Notes under the pieces: model-generated
The model's input: only the letters and a program-made list of their open reading frames with translations
Told to the model about the DNA's origin: nothing
The model's database searches: none
Program-made: the position numbers and the translations under genes
Assembly: GCA_964017125.1 (NCBI GenBank)
Contig: OZ024902.1
Location: forward strand, 49,942,470 to 50,006,469
Source of the DNA: Flabesymbios commensalis
Taxonomy: Eukaryota; Annelida; Polychaeta; Terebellida; Flabelligeridae
Length of the DNA: 64,000 bases
Reading direction: 5' to 3'
Shown: one piece after another, positions 1 to 12,769 of the stretch
Numbering within the stretch: position 1 is the stretch's first letter
How the letters are laid out: each line of letters starts with the position of its first letter

Positions 1-600
1 TAAACTATAACTATGATATAGCACAATCTTGCCAAAATATCAAACTATAGAGATCAAAAACACACACCAAAAACCTCTAAAAATCATTTGGCAGTATATT
101 GATGTCTGGCATTGTATTCCTTGATCCAAAAATCCCTAATCTAGACACTATGATCGCTTAAATATGATATCTAGAAGCTAAGATATCTTGATTTTAGTTT
201 TGGCTGGCGGCCATTTTTAATTATGGCGGCCATCTTGTAATAATAAATATAGTCTTGTGTATGAGATGTAACTCTCTGAAATTAAGTATATATTATCAGG
301 CATTCAAATCATCATTTTATCTAAAAAAGTCAAGTTCTGCACTTTTCGCTAAAACGTATATGTGGGATATTGTATTTCAATGGTCATGTGACCTATGACC
401 TTCCAATGACCCCAAAAATAATATTGTCGTGAAAATTGCCTTATGGGATCTCAAAACCCAAATTTTGAGCTAAACAACACATTTCTAGGATTGCCGGGAC
501 TGTATTGATAGCCGCTTACTTTTTTTTGGCGGCCATTTTGGAAATATGCAAATTAGTTAATTAAATATGCAAAATCTCGAATGGTATCTCACATGTTTTA
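1..600. other. Non-coding AT-rich flank
   Basis: No supportable gene. The stretch is AT-rich and contains two short 'ATGGCGGCCAT'-like patches near 205-235 and 525-540, a word that recurs in other non-coding parts of the window and probably belongs to decayed interspersed repeats. Open frames here are short and lack family resemblance. Confidence 0.5.
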
Positions 601-639
601 AAATCTACGGGAAAAAATATAATAGAAACCGTTGAGAAA

Positions 640-857
640 AGTTTGACAGACACGTTTATTAGATTGGTTAGGATATATCCCTGTCTAAGTGTCATATTCC
701 TGAATTGCGGGGACAATCCTTCTGTGATCACTCCTGGTTTGTGGCTGTTCACTATGTTGATTGAAGTCCCTATAGAGATTTTGGCAAATTGTGGACGGAC
801 AGACGACAGACAACGCGCCATGACAAAAGCTCATCTGACCTTTGACCGAATGAGCTA
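640..857 (+). repeat. Interspersed repeat fragment
   Basis: The right part reads like the end of a dispersed repeat: a GGACGGACAGACGACAGAC tract followed by an ACAACGCGCCATGAC segment and an end near GAATGAGCTAAAA. I recall very similar ends in many marine invertebrate genomes. Family and exact left edge cannot be set from this window, and the overlapping short open frames on both strands are not credible genes. Confidence 0.4.
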
Positions 858-875
858 AAATGAGAGAATTTTCTG

Positions 876-1112
876 AATATAGTACCTTCTGAATATATCT
901 GAATATAAGACCCTTGAACATAGAACCTTCTGAATATAGGACCTTTTGAATAATTTTTTTCTGAACATTGGACCTTCTGAACATGGGACCTTCTGAATAT
1001 AGGACCTTCTGAGCACAGAACCTTCTGATCGTAGGACCTTCTGAATATAGAACCTTCTGAAGATAGAACCTTTTGAACAAATATTGTCTGAACATAGAAC
1101 CTTCTGAACATA
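876..1112. repeat. 16-bp minisatellite
   Basis: Tandem array of about 14 imperfect units of the form GACCTTCTGAATATAG. The period is 16 bp, so the translated pattern only repeats every 16 residues (48 bp). This explains the long stop-free minus-strand frames across it. Units differ by one to three bases and one unit carries a T-run insertion. Confidence 0.85.
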
Positions 1113-1243
1113 TGCCCTTAAAGAATCATTCAGCTTCTAAACGCGCATGCCTGGGACGGTCAAGTGTACGCCAACAGTAGCCTATTGAGTACAGATTGAC
1201 GGCAATAATATAGCCACTGAACTGATTACAAGATACTACTCAA

Positions 1244-1326
1244 ACGAGACATTGATCCAATGCTGTTTTAATGTTAGGCCAACGTCTGCGACGCTGGCCC
1301 AACATTGAACCAACATTAGATAAATG
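1244..1326. repeat. Degenerate palindromic MITE relative
   Basis: Short segment with GGCCAACGTCTGCGACGCTGG and flanking ACATTGA/ACATTAG words. It resembles the core of the better preserved palindromic element immediately to its right (1,354-1,461) and is probably an older copy of the same family. Confidence 0.45.
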
Positions 1327-1353
1327 TACAATGTTTGAGAGAAAGTCCTCCTC

Positions 1354-1461
1354 CCCAGCAAACGCAAGACATTTGTATGACATTTATGCAATGTCGGCCC
1401 AACGTCTTCGACGTTGGTCCAACATTGCATAAAGTCATACAAATGTTTTGTGTTTACTGGG
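1354..1461. mobile_element. Palindromic MITE (CCCAGCAAAC ends)
   Basis: About 108 bp that fold almost end to end. The left end CCCAGCAAACGCAAGACATT is matched by the right end, whose complement reads CCCAGTAAACACAAAACATT. The centre is CCAACGTCTTCGACGTTGG. Decayed relatives occur at 56,847-56,919 and 58,226-58,327. Non-autonomous DNA element; superfamily not assigned. Confidence 0.7.
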
Positions 1462-3132
1462 TGACAATAAAAAATTGGGGGTCAAGCAGTTTCCAAATCC
1501 CCGCAGTAATACAGTCAGTTTGTTTGCAAGTAGGCGACCAAGTAGGGGCAAAAGACAAGGGCTTTGAATTATTAACTCATAGATGTCGCTCAAGTATATA
1601 TGAACTTGCTGTGATTTGAGAACTTGCTCTTAATGAGGCTTTGGGTATGAAACGCATATTTAGTATTATTATGGAATAGGGCCTTGGCTTACCCACGGGC
1701 ACTATTGCCTTCTGGGGGACCCTTGTCCTGCGAATTTTGACAGTTGTCTACACCTTTAAGTCTCACTCTTGGCCCACCTCACTACCGCAATACATTAGCA
1801 CATTGCAAGGCTGCCTTCCACACACATATTATACATTTGTGACAAGCAACAAAAGGCTCAGGAACATTTGTAAAATATAAATGTTCCCTATCAATCACCT
1901 ATAGGTTAGTCAACTTCTGATGGTGATATAAGTTTAGGCTGTGCTATCACTGTCATTATGTGCTCTACAATTATGTAAATAACGGTCGGCTTGGTACCAT
2001 ACATATTAAAACGCTGATTCAACATGTACACTGTATCAATGTCGATGCACTGAATGAAGTGTGAGCTAACGTTAGTGATGCATAATCGTATTGACGCACG
2101 TTTGTGTTGCAAAAACTTGAATATAATACACAAAGCAGGAAACCAACATCCATTCCAGTTACAATAACGCAAAATTACCCATTTGTGCAGCATAATGTAT
2201 ATTTAATGTTACATAAACCGAAGTGTTGCTAAATAATAATTAGTGACAGATAGCGTGTTACTTTATGATGGTGATTCATTGTAGTAGGAGTAGTGGTAGT
2301 AGTAAATATGTATTAATGTATCATCCAGCTTATACTATAAATACAAATCATACATAAATGACAGATTACTAAAGTTGTGACTGGTCACTTGATGTGAGTT
2401 ACAAAAGACTGTAAAAGAATAGAAACCTGAAAAGACAGGTGTATACAATAGTTTTGTATGGTAAAAACTGATTAAGATATTATGAGATGATAGAAATGAA
2501 AATGTATATGGATGATTATGATAAACAGTAAAAAGTTTATACCGTTTACCCATTTTACCCCTTTTACAACATTATCATCATGGTTCATTATATATTTTTA
2601 AATAAATTATTATTACCAACCAGATTAACATGTATCTGTGAAAAAATTATCATATTGCAAAACAATATAATACACATAATTGTTATATCTAAAATTTGGG
2701 CATATCAGTCATTGTATTGTATGTGTCAATGATTGCTTTGCACACTTCCAAAAGAAATTTTTAGATTGTGCTTTTGTCTCCTCAGATTACTAGTATACTG
2801 CATAGTTGCATAAAAATTCCCATTGGCTAGGAAGTGGAATGTCATAGCCAGTTTAAGCCCAACTTCAAGTGGCTCTCTCATAAATGTGGTCTGTTTTAGC
2901 AGATAAGGTGTCAGAGTTTCAACCGTCACTTTGAACATGTCAAGTGTGATTATTATAAAATTTGCATAGACTTTTGTATCTCCCATATGGAGTAAATGTC
3001 AGTTGTCAGTTTATACAGGTCTTCTGGCCAATCACTGTCTCATCCACACCGCCATGGCTTTTCTCGTTTGCCTGTAGCTCTCTCTTCTGCCATCTGCTCT
3101 GATTGCCCCAATGTCAGCTGTTGCTTAAGGAA
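1462..3132. other. Non-coding interval
   Basis: About 1.7 kb with no supportable gene. It holds a small purine-rich GTAGTAG-type tract near 2,282-2,305 and otherwise low-complexity AT-rich sequence. The open frames present are short and have no recognisable domains. Confidence 0.45.
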
Positions 3133-3380
3133 TCAGTGGCGGATCCAAGGGGGGAGGGTTTGAGGGGGTTTAACCCCCTTTCCCCCCCCTCAGGAAAAAA
3201 TCATCACCTTATTTAGGGGTTTTCTATATGATTGGGTGATATACTGAGTGAGAAACAGTGCCCATTTTGCCTTAGATTGCATGAGAAAGCCTTTGGAAAT
3301 CAAAAATTTCCCCGGGGGCGGCCCTCGACCCCTTTACAATAATTTTTTTTTGTCAAATTTTAACCCCCATCCGCCCCTGA
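3133..3380. mobile_element. 248-bp TIR element (MITE) with GGAA duplication
   Basis: Left end TCAGTGGCGGATCCAAGGGG is mirrored by a right end whose complement begins TCAGGGGCGGATGGGGGT. Both sides are flanked by GGAA (3,129-3,132 and 3,381-3,384), a likely 4-bp target-site duplication. The interior is G/C-run rich at the ends and AT-rich in the middle. No coding capacity. Superfamily not assigned. Confidence 0.7.
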
Positions 3381-3563
3381 GGAAGGACTAAAATTCTCGC
3401 AGCTGCCACATACAGAAATTATTTTGCTTTGCAATGGCTTGCTGGGTATTCTACATGATAATAATTACTAGTAGTATATGTAACGATTTTCATAAAATAA
3501 TTACTAAATACAAGCAATGATTGAATAAGGAGTGAAGGTGTTTGATCAAGTACTCTTTATATA

Positions 3564-3567
3564 GGCT
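3564..3567. repeat. Target-site duplication of the Gypsy element (left copy)
   Basis: GGCT directly precedes the left LTR and the same GGCT (15,404-15,407) directly follows the right LTR. A 4-bp duplication is usual for Ty3/Gypsy integrases. Confidence 0.6.
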
Positions 3568-4020
3568 TATGGGAATATTAGGTTGTCCGTCGCGCCGGAG
3601 GTACCAGTATGTGATCGTTAGGATCTCCAGTATGGGCTTGTAAGGGTGAACAAGAGAACCTGCCTAATATTCTCCATCATATCGTAAACTTCGTCTCCCC
3701 GTCGAATCGACGGTTCTGAGTAATTCACAAAACTCTTCTTCCGCTTATCATGTTTATTAAATTTTGTCTAGACATTTGATAACAGCAACGTACAACCCCG
3801 CGCACGACACGTCTAACTTGACTCAGAGCGAGCGACCGGCGGCACGTCCGCAGTCGCTGAGCGTGATATCTGAAGTGCGGGAAAAGTACCAAGCCCGCAT
3901 GGGATTCGGCCCTCTGCGCCCGGCACCAAAGTACCAAAACGAGGCAGTCGTCCGCAGGCTCACGCGTCCGGGAGGATGGGGACAACTGCCACATTAAAAT
4001 AACGAAGTAGGGATCCTACA
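3568..4020 (-). repeat. 3' LTR of the Gypsy element
   Basis: About 453 bp, matching 14,957-15,403 in the same orientation with about a dozen differences and one short length difference. Read on the minus strand it starts TGTAGGATCC and ends CCCATA. A GC-rich central part gives an apparent open frame on the plus strand in both LTRs (about 3,764-3,997 here); this is not taken as a gene. Confidence 0.88.
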
Positions 4021-4270
4021 TTACCCCCGGGTTAGTGATAACGTAGGACCCAACTGACGTGTAGGAGACTTCTTCGTGCAAGTAGCGGGGGTTGTAATAA
4101 TATGTAACCTCTTATAACTAACCATAGTTTAAAAAATTGTAGCGTTGGTGGTTACAGCGTGGTTGGTTGACGTCGCAGCATTATAAATGTAAAATTGTCC
4201 CATCCTCTTAACACCAACTGTCCTATATTTACGTATTTATATGCTGTAAGCTGCGACCAACCGATTCATC

Positions 4271-7200
4271 TACTTAACATTTCCATTATAATTTAGCAAT
4301 TATCTTGCTGAAAAATGTATTTACATTTTAAATATTTTACACAATGTTGCCAGGCCTGGCGCATTAATTTACAATTTAAAAACATTATTAATACTGTACA
4401 TGCGGTTGGGCCCGCCATAGATGTCGTTAGGCGCCACTACGGCGTGGACCATCTGCACGAACCGGGCAGGAGTCTGGATTTTTCGTCCGACTCTAGTTTT
4501 TCGCACCGTTGTGTCCGGTGAAATTTTGTCGCGATTAACGATATTCGAACGATTTCTTTTATTCGAGTCCATTACGGCGTCAGCAGCACCCGGGGTTTAA
4601 CCGCGTAGATGTAAAGGTATGCGGGAATACGTTCACAAACCACTGCCGTTCCCGTTAGCGCGGGATACGGCGGGGGCTCACGAATGCGGCGCTATATAAG
4701 TATTGTCTTTGGTAGACAATTTGACTTTATCATCTAGTTGCTGCGGGACCGTGGCCAATTTGCTACTGCTTCTGACTGCCGTCGACTTTGTCTTTTTAAC
4801 ACTCGTCCCGTTGGACGTCTGAGTGTCCGCACTACCAGGTCTAGGTGGACCCTGTGGATTCCTACTAGAGATCCTGGTAGTCTTCGAGCTCTGTTGTTTG
4901 TTTGGCGTAGTACGCTGTATGTTCGTACCTGTCGTAGGCTCGCACTCGAGATGTGCGGGTTTAACTCGATCTAAGGAGACCGTCTCAACCTTGCCTTTCA
5001 TCAGGATTTTCATGACTCTGCCACTCCTCGCGACGACCTTGTATGGTCCGTCGTAAGGGGCGGTCAAAGGCGGCGCAATTGCGATTCGGCGCAAGAATAC
5101 ATGTGTGCATGTGGCTATTTCCTTGTATTGGAAAATGTTATGTTGTTGTGTGTCACGTGGCGGACATAGACGGAGACGCGACATGGCTACGCGTAGCTTG
5201 TCTGAATAGTTCTCCTAATCAGTGTTAGCGTCGACGGTGTACTGTTTTGTAAACTCTCCTGGGAGTCTAAGTGTTGTCCCGTATATCATCTCGGCAGCCG
5301 ACCTGCCTAGTCTCTCCTTAACTGCGGAACGACCTCCTAAAAGTACAGCGGGTAAAGTAATAGTCCACGGGTTTGGTGACTCGTGCGCCATAATGGCGGC
5401 TTTCAATTGACGGTGGAAACGTTCGACCATGCCGTTTGACTGGGGGTGATAACTCGTGGTACGATTCCGTATAATCCCGAATTGATTACATAAATTATCC
5501 CACAATTTGGACTCGAATTGAGCGCCCCTATCTGTGGTGATAGTGGCTGGAGTACCATAACGTGCTATCCACCCGCTGAAGAAAGCATCGGCGACCGTTT
5601 CGGCCCGAATATCTACAATAGGTATGGCTTCCGGCCAAGGTGTAAAACGATCGACGCAAGTCAGTAGATATCTGAAGCCATTAGCATAGGGTAAAGGTCC
5701 GACTATATCGATGTGGACATAATCAAATCGCTCGGTAGGTTCAGTGAACTTTCCGTAAACTGGTGTGTTGTGACGTGAAACTTTGGCAGTCTGGCAACCC
5801 TTACAGGAACGACACCATCTAGCAATGTCAATATTCATGCCATGCCAGACAAATCGGGTATTAATCAGAGGTTTTGTAGCACTATGAGATGGGTGGCCTA
5901 AACCGTGTAAGCTTGAAAAAAAATTTCGGCGAAATTTCGCGGTAAGGTACGGCCGGTTGTGTCCCGTGGACACATCACACCAGATCAATTGATTATCGAA
6001 TGATTTGAGTAGTTTGAAATTCATAGTGGATGTAGTCGAGTGTCTCAATCTCGTGAATTCCTCGTCTTTAGCTTGGTCGATACTTAACTCCTTATAGTTT
6101 ATCATTGGTCCATCATTTATCGCGGACACTGATGGTCGTGACAGCGCATCGGCGACGAAATTTGTCTCGCCTTTTACATATCTAATATCGGTTGTGAATT
6201 CAGCGATGAAAGCTGAATGTCGTGTTTGTCGTAGGGACGCGCGTTCAGTGACGGATGACATTACAAATGTCAACGGTTTATGATCGGTATTAACGAAAAA
6301 ATTTCGTCCTTCTAAATTACGTCTAAAATGTTTAATTGTGGCATATACCGCCAAAAGCTCACGGTGAACGCGCTGTAACGTGTCTCTGCTGGGTTCAGCT
6401 TCTTGTTGAAAAACAAAAGTGGCTGCCACATACCATTCAAATACTGCTGCAACACGCCACCGACGGCGACATCACTAGCGTCGCACGTGATGTTCATCTG
6501 AGCCGTAGGGTCTGGATGTACCAGAAGAGTAGCGTTTGCCAATATTTGTTTTGACTCAGAAAATGCTGACTCTGCATTTTGATCCCACTTCAAGTCGAAA
6601 TTTGACTTTGGTGACAGTCTTGTATGGCCTTCGTTGGCAGCTGTCAGTAAATTATTTAGTGGTGTCAACTTCGCAGCGCATTGCGGTATGAAACGATGGT
6701 AGTAATTTACCATTCCCAAATATCTACGCAGTGCTCGTTGCTTTTCGGGCTTTACGAAATTTACGATCGCGTCAACGGCGCTGGGTAACGGCGAAATTCC
6801 TTCGGCACAAACGTGATGACCTAAAAAACTTAATTCAGTTGTACCGAACTGACACTTCTCAGGACCAATTATTATTCCGTATTTGGCTAGTCGGGCAAAA
6901 AGGATTCGTAGATGCTTTTTATGCGCATTATGATCTGGGCTGGTTACCAGTAGGTCATCCAAATATACAAAAACAAAATCAAGTCCGCGTGTAACGTGTC
7001 TATAAAACGCTGAAACGTTTGATCGGAATTTCGTAGACCAAACGGTGTTCTAGTAAAATTAAATAAACCAAAAGGTGTAGTAACGGCAGTCTTATGTACA
7101 TCAGACGGTTCCACCGGAATTTGGTAATAAGCTCTGACCAAATCGATCTTTGAAAAAATCTTCGAGCCGGCTAAACGCTGCGTGAAATCTTGGATATGTG

Positions 7201-7900
7201 GAATCGGATAACGGTTGGGTACAGTCTGGGCATTTAAACTGTGGTAATCCCCACATGGTCTCCAATCGCCATTTTTCCTTGGTACCATGTGAAGCGCTGA
7301 GGACCACTCACTGTCGCTAGGTTCAATGACCCCTAATTTTATCATTTCATCGAACTTACGTTTTGCGGTGACAAGCTTATCGGGTGCCAATCGTCGTGGG
7401 CGCGCAAACACTGGGTGTCCTTTGTTGACTATCTTGTGCGTTATACCGTGTTTAACGGTCTCACCCTTTGTCGTAGGGCGAGTCAGTTCCGGGAACTGAC
7501 CGAGAAGTTTAGTATACTCATTCTGAACAGTGTCTACTCTGTTCAACGACAGTGGTGTAATCGATGACAGTGAAGCGGCAATAGCTAGACCTGTTCTCAT
7601 AAGACATCGGCTTCTCAAATCTACAAGTAAATTATATTGAATTAAAAAATCAGCCCCGATTATGGGTTGCTTCACATCCGCTACTATAAATGTCCAGGGA
7701 TATTCGCGCTTTAAGCCGACATCGACGACGCGTTTACAGTTGCCGTATATATTTTTAGTAGTGTTATTCACTGCCACCAGGGGGAGACTATCTGCGTCCG
7801 AAATCCCGTTAGCGCAAGATTTCGGCAAAACGCTGACAGCTGCGCCTGTGTCAATCAAGTACTTACATTTATGTCTTTCGTCTGCGAAATACAATAACTT
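4271..7900 (-). pseudogene. pol region of the Gypsy fossil, copy next to 3' LTR
   Basis: Second (3'-side) copy of the pol block, about 3.63 kb. Recognisable parts, from high to low coordinates, are an aspartic protease with a DTGA signature, reverse transcriptase, RNase H, integrase with zinc-binding and catalytic-core segments, a GPY-type integrase tail, and a short basic 3' end. It is nearly identical to 7,901-11,530 and joins it directly with no LTR between them. Broken. Described only as a fossil part. Confidence 0.85.
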
Positions 7901-10900
7901 ACTTAACATTTCCATTATAATTTAGCAATTATCTTGCTGAAAAATGTATTTACATTTTAAATATTTTACACAATGTTGCCAGGCCTGGCGCATTAATTTA
8001 CAATTTAAAAACATTATTAATACTGTACATGCGGTTGGGCCCGCCATAGATGTCGTTAGGCGCCACTACGGCGTGGACCATCTGCACGAACCGGGCAGGA
8101 GTCTGGATTTTTCGTCCGACTCTAGTTTTTCGCACCGTTGTGTCCGGTGAAATTTTGTCGCGATTAACGATATTCGAACGATTTCTTTTATTCGAGTCCA
8201 TTACGGCGTCAGCAGCACCCGGGGTTTAACCGCGTAGATGTAAAGGTATGCGGGAATACGTTCACAAACCACTGCCGTTCCCGTTAGCGCGGGATACGGC
8301 GGGGGCTCACGAATGCGGCGCTATATAAGTATTGTCTTTGGTAGACAATTTGACTTTATCATCTAGTTGCTGCGGGACCGTGGCCAATTTGCTACTGCTT
8401 CTGACTGCCGTCGACTTTGTCTTTTTAACACTCGTCCCGTTGGACGTCTGAGTGTCCGCACTACCAGGTCTAGGTGGACCCTGTGGATTCCTACTAGAGA
8501 TCCTGGTAGTCTTCGAGCTCTGTTGTTTGTTTGGCGTAGTACGCTGTATGTTCGTACCTGTCGTAGGCTCGCACTCGAGATGTGCGGGTTTAACTCGATC
8601 TAAGGAGACCGTCTCAACCTTGCCTTTCATCAGGATTTTCATGACTCTGCCACTCCTCGCGACGACCTTGTATGGTCCGTCGTAAGGGGCGGTCAAAGGC
8701 GGCGCAATTGCGATTCGGCGCAAGAATACATGTGTGCATGTGGCTATTTCCTTGTATTGGAAAATGTTATGTTGTTGTGTGTCACGTGGCGGACATAGAC
8801 GGAGACGCGACATGGCTACGCGTAGCTTGTCTGAATAGTTCTCCTAATCAGTGTTAGCGTCGACGGTGTACTGTTTTGTAAACTCTCCTGGGAGTCTAAG
8901 TGTTGTCCCGTATATCATCTCGGCAGCCGACCTGCCTAGTCTCTCCTTAACTGCGGAACGAACTCCTAAAAGTACAGCGGGTAAAGTAATAGTCCACGGG
9001 TTTGGTGACTCGTGCGCCATAATGGCGGCTTTCAATTGACGGTGGAAACGTTCGACCATGCCGTTTGACTGGGGGTGATAACTCGTGGTACGATTCCGTA
9101 TAATCCCGAATTGATTACATAAATTATCCCACAATTTGGACTCGAATTGAGCGCCCCTATCTGTGGTGATAGTGGCTGGAGTACCATAACGTGCTATCCA
9201 CCCGCTGAAGAAAGCATCGGCGACCGTTTCGGCCCGAATATCTACAATAGGTATGGCTTCCGGCCAAGGTGTAAAACGATCGACGCAAGTCAGTAGATAT
9301 CTGAAGCCATTAGCATAGGGTAAAGGTCCGACTATATCGATGTGGACATAATCAAATCGCTCGGTAGGTTCAGTGAACTTTCCGTAAACTGGTGTGTTGT
9401 GACGTGAAACTTTGGCAGTCTGGCAACCCTTACAGGAACGACACCATCTAGCAATGTCAATATTCATGCCATGCCAGACATATGGTATTAATCAGAGGTT
9501 TTGTAGCTCTATGAGATGGGTGGCCTAAACCGTGTAAGCTTGAAAAAAAATTTCGGCGAAATTTCGCGGTAAGGTACGGCCGGTTGTGTCCCGTGGACAC
9601 ATCACACCAGATCAATTGATTATCGAATGATTTGAGTAGTTTGAAATTCATAGTGGATGTAGTCGAGTGTCTCAATCTCGTGAATTCCTCGTCTTTAGCT
9701 TGGTCGATACTTAACTCCTTATAGTTTATCATTGGTCCATCATTTATCGCGGACACTGATGGTCGTGACAGCGCATCGGCGACGAAATTTGTCTCGCCTT
9801 TTACATATCTAATATCGGTTGTGAATTCAGCGATGAAAGCTGAATGTCGTGTTTGTCGTAGGGACGCGCGTTCAGTGACGGATGACATTACAAATGTCAA
9901 CGGTTTATGATCGGTATTAACGAAAAAATTTCGTCCTTCTAAATTACGTCTAAAATGTTTAATTGTGGCATATACCGCCAAAAGCTCACGGTCGAACGCG
10001 CTGTAACGTGTCTCTGCTGGGTTCAGCTTCTTGTTGAAAAACAAAAGTGGCTGCCACATACCATTCAAATACTGCTGCAACACGCCACCGACGGCGACAT
10101 CACTAGCGTCGCACGTGATGTTCATCTGAGCCGTAGGGTCTGGATGTACCAGAAGAGTAGCGTTTGCCAATATTTGTTTTGACTCAGAAAATGCTGACTC
10201 TGCATTTTGATCCCACTTCAAGTCGAAATTTGACTTTGGTGACAGTCTTGTATGGCCTTCGTTGGCAGCTGTCAGTAAATTATTTAGTGGTGTCAACTTC
10301 GCAGCGCATTGCGGTATGAAACGATGGTAGTAATTTACCATTCCCAAATATCTACGCAGTGCTCGTTGCTTTTCGGGCTTTACGAAATTTACGATCGCGT
10401 CAACGGCGCTGGGTAACGGCGAAATTCCTTCGGCACAAACGTGATGACCTAAAAAACTTAATTCAGTTGTACCGAACTGACACTTCTCAGGACCAATTAT
10501 TATTCCGTATTCGGCTAGTCGGGCAAAAAGGATTCGTAGATGCTTTTTATGCGCATTATGATCTGGGCTGGTTACCAGTAGGTCATCCAAATATACAAAA
10601 ACAAAATCAAGTCCGCGTGTAACGTGTCTATAAAACGCTGAAACGTTTGATCGGAATTTCGTAGACCAAACGGTGTTCTAGTAAAATTAAATAAACCAAA
10701 AGGTGTAGTAACGGCAGTCTTATGTACATCAGACGGTTCCACCGGAATTTGGTAATAAGCTCTGACCAAATCGATCTTTGAAAAAATCTTCGAGCCGGCT
10801 AAACGCTGCGTGAAATCTTGGATATGTGGAATCGGATAACGGTTGGGTACAGTCTGGGCATTTAAACTGTGGTAATCCCCACATGGTCTCCAATCGCCAT

Positions 10901-11660
10901 TTTTCTTTGGTACCATGTGAAGCGCTGAGGACCACTCACTGTCGCTAGGTTCAATGACCCCTAATTTTATCATTTCATCGAACTTACGTTTTGCGGTGAC
11001 AAGCTTATCGGGTGCCAATCGTCGTGGGCGCGCAAACACTGGGTGTCCTTTGTTGACTATCTTGTGCGTTATACCGTGTTTAACGGTCTCACCCTTTGTC
11101 GTAGGGCGAGTCAGTTCCGGGAACTGACCGAGAAGTTTAGTATACTCATTCTGAACAGTGTCTACTCTGTTCAACGACAGTGGTGTAATCGATGACAGTG
11201 AAGCGGCAATAGCTAGACCTGTTCTCATAAGACATCGGCTTCTCAAATCTACAAGTAAATTATAGTGAATTAAAAAATCAGCCCCGATTATGGGTTGCTT
11301 CACATCCGCTACTATAAATGTCCAGGGATATTCGCGCTTTAAGCCGACATCGACGACGCGTTTACAGTTGCCGTATATATTTTTAGTAGTGTTATTCACT
11401 GCCACCAGGGGGAGACTATCTGCGTCCGAAATCCCGTTAGCGCAAGATTTCGGCAAAACGCTGACAGCTGCGCCTGTGTCAATCAAGTACTTACATTTAT
11501 GTCTTTCGTCTGCGAAATACAATAACTTACAGTGAAATAACTTGGGAAAATTAGCTCCCGCGAAGTCATGCCGCGTCTCAGTTATACCGCCAGATGCAAG
11601 AGTCGCAACCTTGCTCTGGCTTGGCAGTTTAAAGAAAATGCGCAGGGGCTCCTGCACGTG
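7901..11660 (-). pseudogene. pol region of the Gypsy fossil, copy next to gag
   Basis: First (5'-side) copy of pol in element orientation. It carries the same protease, reverse transcriptase, RNase H and integrase blocks as the other copy. The protease part lies near 11,400-11,600, reverse transcriptase near 10,600-11,150, RNase H near 9,850-10,100 and the integrase core near 8,900-9,460. The upstream edge continues into sequence absent from the other copy, so this is the original position and the other arose by tandem duplication. Broken. Fossil. Confidence 0.85.
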
Positions 11661-11736
11661 CGTGCCTTATCACCGAAAGTCTGGTGAAAATAGCAGACAG
11701 GTGCATTAGCCGTATCTAGTGTTTAGCGACGTTATT

Positions 11737-12765
11737 TCACTGTACATTCGGCGGCGGAACGAAAGGGCGAGCGGTTTGCTGTACATTGTTGTAATTACCA
11801 GGTTGGTTAGGAACAAACCCTGTGGCCTGTACATTGGGAATAAATGTAGGCCTAGGAGTATAGTGGTTATTTACACGTCCACGTCCTTGATTTCTCTTCT
11901 TCTCGGATGTAGTCGCGGTTTCTATTTTTTTGAGTCTCTTTGACAAGTCCTCAAGCAAACCAACTAACATAGTGGTTTCGTCTACTTTTATCTCCGCAAC
12001 CCCCGGCTTACTCTCTTCTACGTCTGCTTCAGAGGCAAGTGCCCGGTTGGCCAACACGGCCAAACTTTCTAGTGTGGCACTGTCTGGTTGTGTTGCCAAA
12101 TGAGCGCGGATTGAAGCGGGCATCTGCCGGATGAACGCTTGGCGTATGACTGCCTTCCCAACAACTGCTTTCGTTCCAAAGCCTGCTGTCTTTTGTAGAC
12201 GCCGTAGGAAGCGTGAGGGAATGTCTGTACCCATCCTTTCTCCTGAGATTACTTTATTAACCCGTTCGGGTGTTGTCAAACCACGTCGCTCGATCAAAAT
12301 GGCTTTCAGGCTTTCATATTTATGCGATCTTAAAGGCTGAAGTAGAACGTCCCTCACGTCTGATGCGACCTAGCCCGAAAGTGCTGCGCAGGTTAAACTA
12401 TATCTCTGGTCATCGTCGTGGATCTGATGAAGATCGAACTGAGTTTCAATCTGGTTAAACCAGAGTTCAACGTCCGTAGCATAAAACGTAGCTATTTTAA
12501 ACTTAGGCAAGTTCGTTGAACGTCTCTGAGGCTGCCTTCTTAGTGGTGAAGGGCTCTTGGATGAATCGCTCCTAGAGTGATGTCTCGTTCGTCTAGTTCG
12601 AGCCATTCGAGCGAAATCTTCTTTAAGTCGTTGATACTCTTCATCTGCCTCTCGGAATCGAACTTCATTTTCCTCGCTGTCCTGATAATAGTTATCTTTG
12701 CGGCGAGCACCCGCACCTTCTAGGGGCGTAGACATGAAGCCTTCACTATCGTGTTGTGTCGACAT
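11737..12765 (-). pseudogene. gag region of the Gypsy fossil
   Basis: Lies immediately upstream of pol in element orientation. The protein resembles Ty3/Gypsy gag of invertebrates: an acidic and basic N-terminal part, a capsid-like segment with a 'DVELWFNQIETQF' stretch, a segment typical of the capsid C-terminal half, and a proline/asparagine-rich tail. No clear CCHC zinc knuckle is visible. Broken. Present once only, unlike pol. Confidence 0.8.
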
Positions 12766-12769
12766 TATG

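Noticed and set aside
3764-3997. Possible 77-codon gene conserved at 3,764 and 15,147
   Set aside because: The conservation comes from being the two LTRs of one element. It reads on the strand opposite to the element, and short frames occur on both strands.
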